This document shows positions 35,123-45,322 of a stretch of 64,000 nt of DNA, piece by piece. This stretch comes from CBDHDN01 sp965261585. Its GTDB lineage: Bacteria > Pseudomonadota > Alphaproteobacteria > UBA6615. The position numbers were made by a program, and so were the translations under genes. Below the pieces are notes generated by a model. The model searched no databases and had not been told where the DNA came from. It saw only the letters and a list, made by a program, of their open reading frames with translations. Where the stretch lies: positions 76,876 to 140,875 of the forward strand of contig CBDHDN010000016.1 in the NCBI GenBank assembly GCA_965261585.1, in the 5' to 3' direction. Each line of letters opens with the position of its first letter. The first letter of the stretch is position 1.

Positions 35123-35797
35123 CTACACCGGCAGCGCCCGCAGCGCCGCGGGCAGCGCGTGGAAGTAGGAGAGCACGGCGTCGGCGCCGAGTTCGGCCAC
35201 GGGCACGCGGCTGTAGCCGTAGGCCATGATGATGACCGGCAGGCCGGCGCGGTGCGCGGCGGCGACGTCGTGTTCGTTGTCGCCGACCATGACGGCCGAC
35301 ATGGTGCCGGTGCCGAGCGTCTCGAGCGCCCCCAACAAGTGTCCGGGATCGGGCTTGCGGACGGCCAGGCTGTTGCCGCCGACGACCACCTCGAAAAAGT
35401 CGGCGAGGTCCAGGGCCGCCAGCAGGCGGTGCGTCGGCTCGACGAACTTGTTCGTGCAGACCGCCATCCGCAGCCCATCGGCGCGCAGGTCCTGCAGGAC
35501 CTCCGGCACGCCGGGAAAAGGCTGCGACGTGTCGGCGAGGACACGATCGTAGCTCTCCAGATAGCGGGCCTGTTGGGCCGCCATTGCGTCGCGTTCAGGC
35601 ACTGCGCCGGTGGCCGCGAAGGCGCGTTCGACCAACTTTGCCGTGCTGTCGCCGATCATGCGCTTGGTCTCGGCGAGGTCGACCGGACGGCGCCCGTTCT
35701 CGGCCAGAACCGCGTTGAGCGCGCTGCGGATGTCGGGCGCGCTGTCGACGAGCGTGCCGTCGAGGTCGAACAGGACGGCCTTCGGTAATGGCGGCAT
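35123..35797 (-). CDS. gph: Phosphoglycolate phosphatase (HAD superfamily)
   Basis: This 224-residue HAD hydrolase removes phosphate from 2-phosphoglycolate, a product of DNA repair or oxygenase side reactions. Motif I is FDLDGTLVDSAPDI (nucleophile Asp near residue 11), motif II VCTNKF, motif III Lys in VRKPDPGHLL, motif IV VMVGDNEHDVAAA. I chose the ATG at 35795-35797 with GGAG 8-10 bp upstream over one 17 codons earlier. The 184 bp to the divergent glmU carries no clear promoter I can name. Confidence 0.85.
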   Translation of the reverse strand: MPPLPKAVLFDLDGTLVDSAPDIRSALNAVLAENGRRPVDLAETKRMIGDSTAKLVERAFAATGAVPERDAMAAQQARYLESYDRVLADTSQPFPGVPEVLQDLRADGLRMAVCTNKFVEPTHRLLAALDLADFFEVVVGGNSLAVRKPDPGHLLGALETLGTGTMSAVMVGDNEHDVAAAHRAGLPVIIMAYGYSRVPVAELGADAVLSYFHALPAALRALPV

Positions 35798-35981
35798 GGG
35801 AGTGCTCCGGGGTTTCTCGCTTGTCCGGCGTGGCGGCGCGGAAGTCAAGGCGTACCAAGGCGTTTCCGGCGGCGTAAGCGAAAAATCAGGAAATCAGTGC
35901 TTGGAGGGCTGCGCGCCGTTGTGGCACAGTCCCGCTGCATCTCAGGGGGGGGGTGTTTGTCCACGACCGTCGGTTGAGGCC

Positions 35982-37338
35982 ATGGCCAATACCTCCTATT
36001 CCATCGTCATGCTGGCCGCCGGCCAGGGTACTCGGATGAAATCCGACAAGCCCAAGGTCATGCATCCGCTGGCCGGCCGGCCGATGATCCAGCACGGGCT
36101 GGCGACCCTGACCGCCCTGGCGCCGGCACCGGCGCAGATCGCCATCGTGATCGGCCCCGGCATGGCAGCCGTCGCCAAGGCCGTGGCGCCCTGGCCCACG
36201 GCCGTGCAGGCCGAGCGCCTGGGCACGGCGCACGCGGTCAACGCCGCGCGCGAGGTGATACCGCACAACGGCACCGTGCTCGTGCTCTATGGCGACACGC
36301 CGCTGGTCACGCCACAGACCTACCAGCGACTGTTGGCCGCCCGCGACGATGGCACGGCGGTCGTCGTGATGGGCTTCCGGCCGGCCGACCCGAGCCGCTA
36401 TGGACGCCTCATCATCAATGGCGGCGGCGCCCTGGAGGCGATCGTCGAGGCGCGCGACGCGACGCCCGCGCAACAGGCGATCGGCCTGTGCAACGCTGGC
36501 ATCATGGCGATCGACGGGGCGTGCCTGTTCGCGCTGATCGACCGCGTCGGCAACGCCAACGCCAAGGGCGAGTACTATCTGACGGACATCGTCGCGCTGG
36601 CCCGCGGCGACGGGCTGCGCTGTACCGTCGTCGAGGCCGACGTGACGGAGCTGATGGGCATCGACAGCCGCGCCGGCCTGGCCGCCGCCGAGGCGATCGT
36701 GCAGGACCGAGTTGCGGGCCCGGGCCATGGTGGCGGGCGTCACGCTGATCGACCCGGCAAGCGTCTGGTTCAGCCATGACACCATGCTGGCACGCGACGT
36801 CGTCGTCCAGCCGAACGTCTTCTTCGGGCCCGGCGTGCGCGTCGGCGAGGGCGCCGAGATCCGCGTGTTCAGCCATCTCGAGGGCGCGACGGTCGCCGCC
36901 GGCGCCCAGATCGGCCCCTACGCGCGGCTGCGCCCGGGCGCCGTGATCGGCCCGCAGGCCCGCGTCGGCAACTTCGTCGAGGTCAAGAACGCCACCCTGG
37001 GCGACGGCGCCAAGGCCAACCACCTGAGCTATATCGGCGATGCCACGATCGGTGCGGCGGCCAACATCGGCGCCGGCACGATCACCTGCAACTACGACGG
37101 CTATGGCAAGTTCCACACCGACATCGGCGCCGGCGCCTTCATCGGCTCCAACTCGACCCTGATGGCGCCGCTCAATATCGGTGCCGGTGCGTTCGTTGCC
37201 GGCGGCAGCGCCATCAGCAAGGACGTGCCGGCCGACGCCCTGGCGGTCGGCCGCGGCCGGCAGGCGACGAAGGACGGCTGGGCGGCGCGCCGGCGCGCGC
37301 TCAAGGAAGCGGCAATGGCGAGCAAAAAGAAGACCTAA
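35982..37338 (+). pseudogene. glmU: GlmU (UDP-GlcNAc pyrophosphorylase / GlcN-1-P acetyltransferase), one frameshift
   Basis: GlmU makes UDP-GlcNAc for peptidoglycan and lipopolysaccharide. The uridyltransferase half starts MANTSYSIVMLAAGQGTRMK and carries LYGDTPLV and NAGIMAID. The frame breaks near 36710, where an extra A (CGAGTTGCGG) separates VQDR from LRARAMVAGVTLIDP. The left-handed beta-helix acetyltransferase half follows in the next frame to 37338, including EVKNATLGDGAKANHLSYIG and GAGTITCNYDG. Total about 452 residues, normal for GlmU. It is probably essential, so the shift may be a consensus error; it sits 2 bp before glmS. Confidence 0.85.
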
Positions 37339-37340
37339 CC

Positions 37341-39164
37341 ATGTGCGGTATTATCGGCATTCTCGGGCGCGAGGACGTGGCGCCGCTGTTGCTCGACGGG
37401 CTCAAGCGGCTGGAGTATCGCGGCTACGATTCGGCCGGGATCGCGACCCTGGTGAACGGCCGCATCGACCGGCGCCGGGCCGAGGGCAAGCTCGTCAACC
37501 TGGCGAAGCGCCTGGAGGGCAGCCCGTTGCCGGGCTCGACCGGGATCGGCCACACGCGCTGGGCGACCCACGGCGTGCCCAACGAGGTCAACGCGCACCC
37601 GCACGCGACCGACCGTGTCGCCCTGGTGCACAACGGCATCATCGAGAATTTCCAGGAGCTGCGCGACGAGCTGGAGGCCAAGGGCCACACCTTCGTCACC
37701 GACACCGATACCGAGGTCCTCGCCGCCCTCATCACCGACTATCTGCAGGGCGGCCAGCCGCCGGACAAGGCCGTCGCGGCCTCTCTGGCGCGGATCGACG
37801 GTGCGTTCGCGTTGGCCATCGTGTTCGCCGGCGCCCACGATTTGATGATCGGTGCGCGGCGCGGCAGCCCGCTGGCCATCGGCTATGGCGACGGTGAGAT
37901 GTTCCTCGGCTCCGACGCCATGGCGCTGGCGCCGCTGACCAAGCGCATCAGTTACCTGGAGGAGGGCGACTGGGTCGTCATCACCCGTGACGGTGCCGTC
38001 GTGCACGACGCGCGGGGCGAGATCGTCGAGCGCGAGATCCGCACGACCCAGGCATCGGGCGCGCTGATCGGCAAGGGCAACTTCCGCCATTTCATACAGA
38101 AGGAGATCTTCGAGCAGCCGGCGGTCGTCGGCGACACGCTGCACGCCTTCGTCAATCCGAAGTCGCGCACGGTGCACATCCCGCCGCTGCCGTTCGAGCT
38201 GGCCGACGTGCCGAAGTTCACGATCATCGCCTGCGGCACGGCGAGCTATGCCGGCCACGTCGCCAAATACTGGCTGGAGCAGCTGGCCCGTGTGCCGGTC
38301 GAGCTCGACATCGCCTCGGAGTTCCGCTACCGCGAGGCGCCGCTGCCGAAAGGCGGGGTCGCGCTGTTCATCAGCCAGTCCGGCGAGACCGCGGATACGC
38401 TCGCGGCGCTGCGCCACTGCCGCGCCCAGGGCCAGCGCATCGTCTCCGTCGTCAACGTGCCGGAGAGCACGATCGCGCGCGAAAGCGACATCATGCTGCA
38501 GACCTTCGCCGGGCCGGAGATCGGCGTCGCCTCGACGAAGGCGTTCACGACCCAGCTGACGACGCTGGCCTGTCTGGCGATCGCGACGGCGCGGGCGCGC
38601 CGGGCGATCGACCACACACGCGAGGCCGAGCTGGCTGTGGCGCTGACCGAGGTGCCGTCGCGCATGGCCGAAGTGCTGAACCATGACGAGCGGCTGCGCG
38701 AGATCGCCCATACGATCGCCGAGGCGCGCGACGTGCTCTATCTCGGCCGCGGCACGGCCTATCCGATGGCGCTGGAGGGCGCGCTGAAGCTGAAGGAGAT
38801 CTCCTACATCCACGCCGAGGGCTATGCCGCCGGCGAGATGAAGCACGGGCCGATCGCACTGATCGACGAAAGCGTGCCGGTGATCGTCCTGGCGCCGTCC
38901 GACGCGTTGTTCGAGAAGACCGCATCGAACGTGCAGGAGGTGATCGCCCGCGGTGGCAAGGTGATCTTCCTGTCCGACGCACCCGGCATCGCCAGGCTGG
39001 GTGCCCAGGCCCACGCGGCGATCGAGATGCCGCGGGTCGACCCGTTCGTGGCGCCGCTGCTGTACGCCATCCCGGTGCAGCTGCTGGCCTACCACACCGC
39101 GGTCGTCAAGGGCACCGACGTCGACCAGCCCCGCAACCTGGCGAAGAGCGTCACGGTCGAGTAG
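37341..39164 (+). CDS. glmS: Glutamine-fructose-6-phosphate aminotransferase
   Basis: This 607-residue enzyme forms glucosamine-6-phosphate from fructose-6-phosphate and glutamine, the first step towards UDP-GlcNAc. Cys2 of MCGIIGILG is the glutaminase nucleophile, followed by RGYDSAG and GHTRWATHG. Two SIS domains occupy the C-terminal part (CGTASYAGHVAKYW, SQSGETADTLAAL), ending in DQPRNLAKSVTVE as usual. It starts 2 bp after glmU, forming an operon supplying the two amino-sugar enzymes. Confidence 0.96.
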   Translation: MCGIIGILGREDVAPLLLDGLKRLEYRGYDSAGIATLVNGRIDRRRAEGKLVNLAKRLEGSPLPGSTGIGHTRWATHGVPNEVNAHPHATDRVALVHNGIIENFQELRDELEAKGHTFVTDTDTEVLAALITDYLQGGQPPDKAVAASLARIDGAFALAIVFAGAHDLMIGARRGSPLAIGYGDGEMFLGSDAMALAPLTKRISYLEEGDWVVITRDGAVVHDARGEIVEREIRTTQASGALIGKGNFRHFIQKEIFEQPAVVGDTLHAFVNPKSRTVHIPPLPFELADVPKFTIIACGTASYAGHVAKYWLEQLARVPVELDIASEFRYREAPLPKGGVALFISQSGETADTLAALRHCRAQGQRIVSVVNVPESTIARESDIMLQTFAGPEIGVASTKAFTTQLTTLACLAIATARARRAIDHTREAELAVALTEVPSRMAEVLNHDERLREIAHTIAEARDVLYLGRGTAYPMALEGALKLKEISYIHAEGYAAGEMKHGPIALIDESVPVIVLAPSDALFEKTASNVQEVIARGGKVIFLSDAPGIARLGAQAHAAIEMPRVDPFVAPLLYAIPVQLLAYHTAVVKGTDVDQPRNLAKSVTVE

Positions 39165-39185
39165 GGGCGGCGGGCCTCTCCATAC

Positions 39186-39214
39186 TCGTCATCCTCGGCC
39201 TTGTGCCGAGGACC
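39186..39214. repeat. Short palindromic intergenic repeat
   Basis: The stem CCTCGGC/GCCGAGG (39193-39199, 39205-39211) lies within CGTCATCCTCGG...GACCCAT, the kind of REP-like intergenic palindrome common in alphaproteobacteria. It is 28 bp after glmS and could also act as a terminator. The rest of the gap to msrA shows nothing. Confidence 0.6.
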
Positions 39215-39375
39215 CATTCTGCAACCTCCGCAAGCCGCCCGCGCCGTAGCTGCTCCGCGACCGGGTCGACCGCGCCATATCGTAGCACCCGCCTGCCCGC
39301 GGGGGCGGACGGTAGAGCTTGACGACATTCGCATGAGCGCGGAGAACTGGAACTCCAGGAGAGGAAAGGTGCGAG

Positions 39376-40030
39376 ATGAAGCTGCGCGATCTGTTCGGAG
39401 GCGGCGGCGGCGGCGCGGCCGCCGAGGTTTCGCCGAGCGCGTTTCCGGATCCAGAGGTCGATATCGAGGCGGGCGCGGCGGACGGCGCGCAGACGACGGT
39501 GCTGGCCGGCGGCTGCTTCTGGTGCGTCGAGGCGGTCTACCGGGAGCTCGACGGCGTCATCGAGGTGACGTCCGGCTATTCCGCGCGGGACGGCGGAGAC
39601 GGCGACCTACGGGCGCGTCTGCAGCGCTACGACCGATCACGCCGAGGTCGTGCAGATCCGCTTCGATCCGCGCCGGACGACGTTCGGCGAGCTGTTGAAG
39701 GTGTTCTTCTCGGTCGCCCACGACCCGACACAGGTCGACCGGCAGGGCGCGGATGTCGGCCGTCAGTACCGGTCGGCCATCTTCTATGCCGACGCCGAGC
39801 AGAAACGCGTCGCCGAGGCCTATATCGCCCAGTTGGATGGGGCCGGTGTGTTCGGCGCGCCGATCGCGACGCAACTCGAGCCGATCGAGGCCTTTTACGA
39901 GGCCGAGGCCGAGCACCAGGACTATGCGGCGCGCAATCCGGCCCAGCCCTACATCGCGTTCAACGCCATGCCCAAACTCGCGAAGCTGCGCCAGCATTTC
40001 GGCGCCCGCCTGAAGGGCGGCAAGGCGTAG
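39376..40030 (+). pseudogene. msrA: Peptide methionine-S-sulfoxide reductase MsrA, one frameshift
   Basis: MsrA repairs oxidised methionine. The first frame reads MKLRDLFGGGGGG, then LAGGCFWCVEAVY with the catalytic Cys near residue 52, to about GYS. An extra base near 39586 moves the frame, after which GTAETATYGRVCSATTDHAE follows. The last frame runs to the stop at 40030 (FFSVAHDPTQVDRQGADVGR, QYRSAIFY). Length about 217 residues is normal. It could be a real lesion or a sequence error. The sugar importer follows 200 bp later. Confidence 0.8.
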
Positions 40031-40227
40031 CGATCACGCCTGGCCTGGGTGCTGGCCCATCGCAAAGGACATTGGGCCTGGATGCGGGCACCAGGCATAC
40101 TAAGCTCGCAGTCCATTGTTTCACCACGAGAAGCCGTCCAAAGGAGCCTCATGAACAGCAGGATGCGTTTGGCGCGGCCTGTTTCTTAGCCCAACCAAAA
40201 AAACTACACCATGTGGAGGAAAAGTTG

Positions 40228-41268
40228 ATGCGACACACTACAATGCTCAGCCTGGCAGCCGCAGCGGCGATGGTCGTCAGCGGTGCTGCAAACGCACAGA
40301 CGATCAAGGCGCAGATGGGACAGTCGGCCGACCTCGTCCTGCTGCCGAAGTTCCTGGGGATTCTGCCTTTCGATCAAGCCAACCAGGGCGCGCAAGAAGC
40401 CCATGCCGAGTTGGGCAACCCGGGCAAGCTCCTGTACATCGGCCCGACGCCGGAGAACAGCGTCGCCGGGCAGATCGAGATCATGACCACGGCGGCGACC
40501 CAAGGTCAGTCCGCCGTCATGCTGTCGAACAATTCCGGCGATCAGATCGTACCGTCGGCCCTGGCCGCGGCGAAGGCCGGCGTCAAGGTCGTGACGTGGG
40601 ATTCGCCGATTCCGTCCTCCGAAGGTGAGGTCGTGTTCGTTGCCCAGGTCGACTTCAACGATATCGGCGTCGTCATGGCCGACATGGCGCACAGCATCCT
40701 CGGCGGGTCGGGCAAGTTCGCGGTCCTGTCGGCGACCCCCGACGCGGCGAACCAGAACGCCTGGATCGCGGCGATGAACGTCGCTCTGCAGGAACCGAAA
40801 TACGCCGACCTTGAGCTGTTGGATACGGTCTACGGCGATGATCAGTCGGAGAAGAGCTACAACCGGGCGTTGGCTCTGGTCGACAAGTACTCCGACATCG
40901 GGCTGATCATGGCGCCGACATCGGTCGGCATTCAGGCGGCTGCGAAGGCGATGCAGGACGAGGGCCTGTGCGACACGGTCAAGATCAGCGGTCTTGGCGT
41001 GCCGGCCGAAATGGTGTCCTACACCCTGAACGGCTGTGCGCCGGAGTTCGCCCTGTGGGACTTCGTCGACCTCGGCTACCTGACCTATTACACCACGTAT
41101 CTGATCGCGACCGGTCAGATGGAAGGCAAGGTCGGCGAGACGTTCGAGGCCGGCCGCATGGGCGCCTACACGATCGAGAAGGACCCGACCCGCGAAGCCG
41201 GCAGCCGCGTCCTGATGGGCCCGTTCACCGTCTACACGAAGGACAATGTAGAGGCGGCCGCCCAGTAG
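40228..41268 (+). CDS. Rhamnose-type sugar ABC transporter substrate-binding protein
   Basis: This 346-residue protein starts at ATG 40228 after GTGGAGGAAAAG. It has a signal peptide ending SGAANA|Q near residue 24. The binding-protein fold follows, with YIGPTPENSVAGQIE, VVTWDSPIPSS, and MAPTSVGIQAAAKAMQ. Proportions and motifs resemble RhaS/LsrB-type proteins, suggesting rhamnose, autoinducer-2 or another sugar as ligand. It leads an operon with a two-domain ATPase and two permeases. An apparent longer frame from 39376 only runs through msrA in a shifted frame. Confidence 0.85.
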   Translation: MRHTTMLSLAAAAAMVVSGAANAQTIKAQMGQSADLVLLPKFLGILPFDQANQGAQEAHAELGNPGKLLYIGPTPENSVAGQIEIMTTAATQGQSAVMLSNNSGDQIVPSALAAAKAGVKVVTWDSPIPSSEGEVVFVAQVDFNDIGVVMADMAHSILGGSGKFAVLSATPDAANQNAWIAAMNVALQEPKYADLELLDTVYGDDQSEKSYNRALALVDKYSDIGLIMAPTSVGIQAAAKAMQDEGLCDTVKISGLGVPAEMVSYTLNGCAPEFALWDFVDLGYLTYYTTYLIATGQMEGKVGETFEAGRMGAYTIEKDPTREAGSRVLMGPFTVYTKDNVEAAAQ

Positions 41269-41374
41269 GGACCGGCGGGAGCCTGCACTGTCACCTGCGG
41301 GTTGTTGAATCGGGCGAGCGAGCCGGCATTCGACAACCCGCCTTTATCTCCCAAATTTCGGCCAGGTCTCCAAA

Positions 41375-42879
41375 ATGACAGCGCCTGTCATGGAAATGGC
41401 AAATATTTCCAAGAACTTTGCCATGACGGAGGCGTTGCGCGACGTGTCGATCTCGCTCTACCCGGGCGGAGGTTCACGCCTTGGTTGGCGAGAACGGCGC
41501 CGGCAAGTCGACGCTCATAAAAATCATGACCGGCATCTATCACGCGACCGCGGGCGATATCCGGCTCGATGGCGGAAGCGTCACCATCCCAAACCCCCAG
41601 CAGGCGCAGGCGCACGGGATCGCCGCGATCTACCAAGAGCCGATGGTGTTTCCCGACTTGGACGTGGCAGAGAACATTTTCATCAGCCACCAGGATCTCG
41701 GGGCGGTCGTGCACTGGCGGGCGATGTACGACAACGCCCGGGAGATCATCCGCACCCTGGGCATGACGCTTGATGTCCGCGCGCCGGCCAGCGGGCTGAC
41801 GCTTGCCGAGCAACAGACCGTCGAGATCGCGCGGGCCATTTCGCTCAATGTGCGCGTGCTGATCATGGATGAGCCGACCGCGTCGCTGTCGGCCCATGAG
41901 GTCGAACAATTGATGAAGGTCGTGAACACGCTGCGCGACAACGGCGTCGCGATCCTCTACATCAGCCACCGCCTGGAGGAGGTCTTCGTGATCGCCGACC
42001 GCGTGACGGTCCTGCGCGATGGCAAGCATATCTCCACCAACCCGGTCGCCGACGTGACCAGCAAGAGCCTGATCGCCGACATGGTCGGGCGCGAGATCGA
42101 GGAATTCTTCGGCGAAAAGGTGAGGCAGGCACACACCGACGTGCTGCTGTCGGTACGCGGGCTGTCGAAGGAGAATGCATTCGCGGACGTGACGTTCGAC
42201 GTCTATCGCGGCGAGGTGCTGTGCTTCGCCGGCCTGATCGGGGCCCGCCGCACGGATGTCGGTCTGGCCCTTGCGGGCATTGAACCCGCCGATTCCGGCG
42301 CCATCGTGTTCGAGGGCGATAGCACGGCGATCGCGACGCCGGCGCAGGCGCTGGCGCTCGGCATCGCCTACTCGTCGGAGGACCGGCGCAAGCTGGGGCT
42401 GGCGATGACGATGTCCATCACCGCCAATGTCTCGTTGCCGACGTTGCGAAAATACCTATCGCGGTTCGGCCTGGCAAAACGCGGCGAAGAGCGCGCGATG
42501 GCCGAGGACTACCGACGCAAGCTCAACATCCGCACGCCGACGGTGCACGACCCCGTCGGCAAGCTGTCGGGCGGCAATCAGCAGAAGGTCATGTTGAGCA
42601 AGTGGCTTAACGTTCAGCCGAAACTGCTGATCCTCGATGAGCCGACGCGCGGTATCGATGTCGGCGCCAAGGCGGAGGTGCACCAGCTCGTCAACGAGCT
42701 GGCGGCGCAGGGCGTCGCCATCATCTTCATCTCCTCCGAGCTGCCGGAGGTCCTGGCCATGGCCGACCGCATTCTTGTCATGCGCGAGGGCCGACAGATG
42801 GGCCATCTTCGATGCGCAGAGCGCGACGCCGGAGAGCATCATGGGCCTCGCGACCGGCCAGACCGCGAGCGCCGCGTAG
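41375..42879 (+). pseudogene. Sugar ABC transporter ATPase (two ATPase domains), two frameshifts
   Basis: The protein would be about 500 residues with two RbsA-type ATPase domains. Domain 1 has GENGAGKST, the usual degenerate TLAEQQ signature and VLIMDEPTASLS; domain 2 has LSGGNQQKVMLSKWL and LLILDEPTRGIDVGAKAE. An extra G near 41467 breaks the frame just before Walker A of domain 1, and another near 42801 alters the last 27 codons (natural end GLATGQTASAA at 42879). Domain 2 has GLIGARRTDVG in place of a canonical P-loop, as is common in this class. It belongs to the 40228-44965 operon. Confidence 0.85.
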
Positions 42880-42885
42880 CGCCCT

Positions 42886-43972
42886 ATGAAATTCCACCCC
42901 GGGCAATTCCACCTCTGCAGAATCCAACCTCAGACGCTCCGGGTTCTCGCCCTGGTGTTCGTCCTGTTCGTCGTCGTTCTGTTCTTCAGCTCGGTGGTCA
43001 ACAACTACTTCAATGCCCGGCTGTTCAACCGCATCTCGACGAGCGTCGCCATCATCGCGCTGATCGCGGTCGGTCAGACACTGGTCGTGCTGACCCGGAA
43101 CATCGATCTGTCCGTCGGCTCGATCGTCGGGTTCACGGCGTACTTCGTTGGGCAATTGCTGGCCGACCATGGCGACTTACACCCTCTCCTCGCGGTCTTG
43201 GCCGCGATTGGGCTGGGCGCGGCGTTTCGGTGCGTTCAACGGGGCGATCGTGGGCTACGGCAAGGTGCCGGCGATCATTGTCACGCTCGGGACCCTTGCC
43301 CTGTTCCGAACGATGCTCGTTGAATTGTCGGACGCCGCCTCCATCACGACGATCATGCTGCCGCCGTGGATCCTTGAATTGCCGCGCACGAACATCGTCA
43401 GCATCGGCGGACTCGACTTGCGCCTGACGGTGGGGATAACGCTCGCTGTCGTCGTCGTGTTTCACCTGATCCTGACGCGGCTGCGGTTTGGCCGCCGGCT
43501 CTATGCCGTCGGCTCGAACCCGGAAGCGGCGATCGTGGCGGGCATTCCCGCGCGGCACGTGACGTTTTTCGCGTTCGTGCTGTGCGGCGCGCTGTCGGGT
43601 CTGGCCGGCTTCATGTTCCTTGCCAAGTTCGGCAACATCACGGTCGTCGCGGGCTTGGGGCTCGAGCTCAGATCGGTCGCCGCGGTCGTTGTCGGCGGCG
43701 TCAACATATTCGGCGGGTCGGGTACCGTGATCGGCGTTCTGTTGGGCGCCGTGTTGGTCGACTTGATCGACAACAGCCTCATCCGCTGGGCGGCCATCAG
43801 TGAGTTCTGGCGCGATGCTTTGCTCGGCCTCCTCATCCTGTTGGCGGTGGCTACCGACACCGTTGTCATGCGGCAGTTGAACAAGCTGCGCCGCCGCGAG
43901 GCGCCCGTGCAGGAACTGCCCAGCGAACAGGCCATGGCGGTCCCGGAGAGCACTGGAGACCGCGGCCAATGA
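42886..43972 (+). pseudogene. Sugar ABC transporter permease 1 (RbsC family), one frameshift
   Basis: The reconstructed protein of about 361 residues has the family motif RNIDLSVGSIVGFTAY near residue 70. An extra C at about 43228 (GCGTTTCGGT) separates GLGAAF from GAFNGAIVGYGKVPAIIVT. The second frame keeps GSNPEAAIVAGIP and VGGVNIFGGSGTVIGVLLGA. Its stop overlaps the next permease start (ATGA). It starts 6 bp after the ATPase end. Confidence 0.85.
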
Positions 43973-44965
43973 CCCCGGCAAAGCAGCTCATGAGCGTCGC
44001 GGCGAGGCTGCGCAGCTGGGAGGGTTTCCTGCTGGTCATCCTGGTCGTGACCATTGTCGGCAACGCGATTCAGTCGCCGGTCTTTCTGACGGTCGGCAAC
44101 CAGATCAATCTCTTCCAGCTCTCCATCGAGAAGATCATTGTCGCGTTGATCATGGCCCTGGTCATCATCAACGCGGAAATCGATCTGTCGGTCGCGTCGA
44201 TGATGGGGCTGTCGGCGTGTGCGTTTCGGTTGGCTGTTCCTGCAGGGTGCACCGGTTCCCCTGGCGTTTGTCGCGGCCTTGGTGGTCGGTGCCCTTGGCG
44301 GCGCGTTCAATGCGTTCTGGATAACGAAGATCAAGCTGCCGTCCCTGGTGGTGACGCTGGCAATGTTGATCGGGTTTCGGGGATTGGCGCGTGTCCTGGT
44401 CGAGGATCGCGGCATCACGGATTTCCCGGAGTGGTTCGACGCGCTGGGCCAGCAGCCCATACTCGGTCCGTTCCCGCTCTCGCTCATCATATTCTTCGTG
44501 CTGGTGGTGGTGCTGGCCATCGTACTGCACGGGACCGGGTTCGGCCGCTATGTATACGTCGTCGGCAACAACGCGGAGATGGCGCGCTATTCCGGCGTTA
44601 ACGTGCAGCGCGTAAAGGCGATCCTGTTTATCATGTCGGGGGCGATTTCAGGGCTCGCCGGTTTGCTGTTCGCGGCACGCGTGGGGGCCGTGCGCGGCGA
44701 CGTCGCGCTGGGTTTCGAGCTCGATATCATCACCATGGTCCTGCTCGGCGGGGTCAGTATCTTCGGCGGATCGGGATCGCTGTTCGGCGTGCTGCTGGCG
44801 ATCCTGATCGTCTTGAACCTGCGCAACGGGATGGCTCTGGCCAACATCACCGGGCATCTTCAGACCGGCGTCATTGGCCTGCTGCTGATCCTGTCGGTGT
44901 TGATCCCGAACGCTCAGCAGTTCCTGCGCACGCTCTGGGACCGCCGCCGCAGCGCGGCTCCGTGA
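43969..44965 (+). pseudogene. Sugar ABC transporter permease 2 (RbsC family), one frameshift
   Basis: The reconstructed protein of about 331 residues carries NAEIDLSVASMMGLSAC near residue 70. The frame then breaks at an extra C near 44227, again in GCGTTTCGGT, before GWLFLQGAPVPLAFVAALVV. The second half has VGNNAEMARYSGVNV and LGGVSIFGGSGSLFGVLLA. Two permeases, one two-domain ATPase and one binding protein match the RhaSTPQ layout. Confidence 0.85.
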
Positions 44966-45033
44966 TGGTTCGCTGGGCGCCACCGCTCCGGCACAGCCGT
45001 TAGTGCCCACTATCGTAGAAGCGGGCGACGGCA

Positions 45034-45086
45034 CTCACCCTTCGACAAGCTCAGGGTGAGGCCCTCATGCTGAGCCTGTCGAAGTA
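45034..45086. repeat. REP-like palindromic intergenic repeat
   Basis: CTCACCCTTCGACAAGCTCA followed by GGGTGAG folds back on itself (CTCACCCT/AGGGTGAG). Then ATGCTGAGCCTGTCGAAG repeats the core in inverted orientation. This sequence class recurs between genes in many GC-rich proteobacteria. Confidence 0.65.
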
Positions 45087-45154
45087 TGCGGGCCGGGGTG
45101 CTCGGCGACTCAGTCTCTAGTGAAAGCAAGTACTAGCCGCCGTCCCGCGCGCTT

Positions 45155-45320
45155 TTACGCGTCGGTAGGGTCGAAGTAGCGTAGGCTCGGCGGGGCGACG
45201 AGCGCGTCACCGAGCTGCGCCATGGCCCCGGTTTCCTCGCGCCAGGCGAAGTACTTCTCATAGTGTGCTCGGCTCTGCCATTGCTCGACGAGTACGACGA
45301 CATCCGTATCGTCCTGGTCC
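45155..45320 (-). pseudogene. C-terminal fragment of an antibiotic-biosynthesis-monooxygenase (ABM)-like protein
   Basis: Upstream of the stop TAA at 45155-45157 the minus strand reads VVVLVEQWQSRAHYEKYFAW, then REETGAMAQLG and PPSLRYFDPTDA. This is the typical second half of a small ABM/quinol-monooxygenase fold protein. The coding run is cut at 45320 by IS-E2, and no N-terminal half is found beyond E2. It is therefore a truncated gene. Confidence 0.7.
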
Positions 45321-45322
45321 TA

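Noticed and set aside
39376..41268. A 630-residue MsrA-binding-protein fusion
   Set aside because: It only arises because the msrA frameshift opens into the binding-protein frame; the binding protein has its own ribosome site and signal peptide at 40228.
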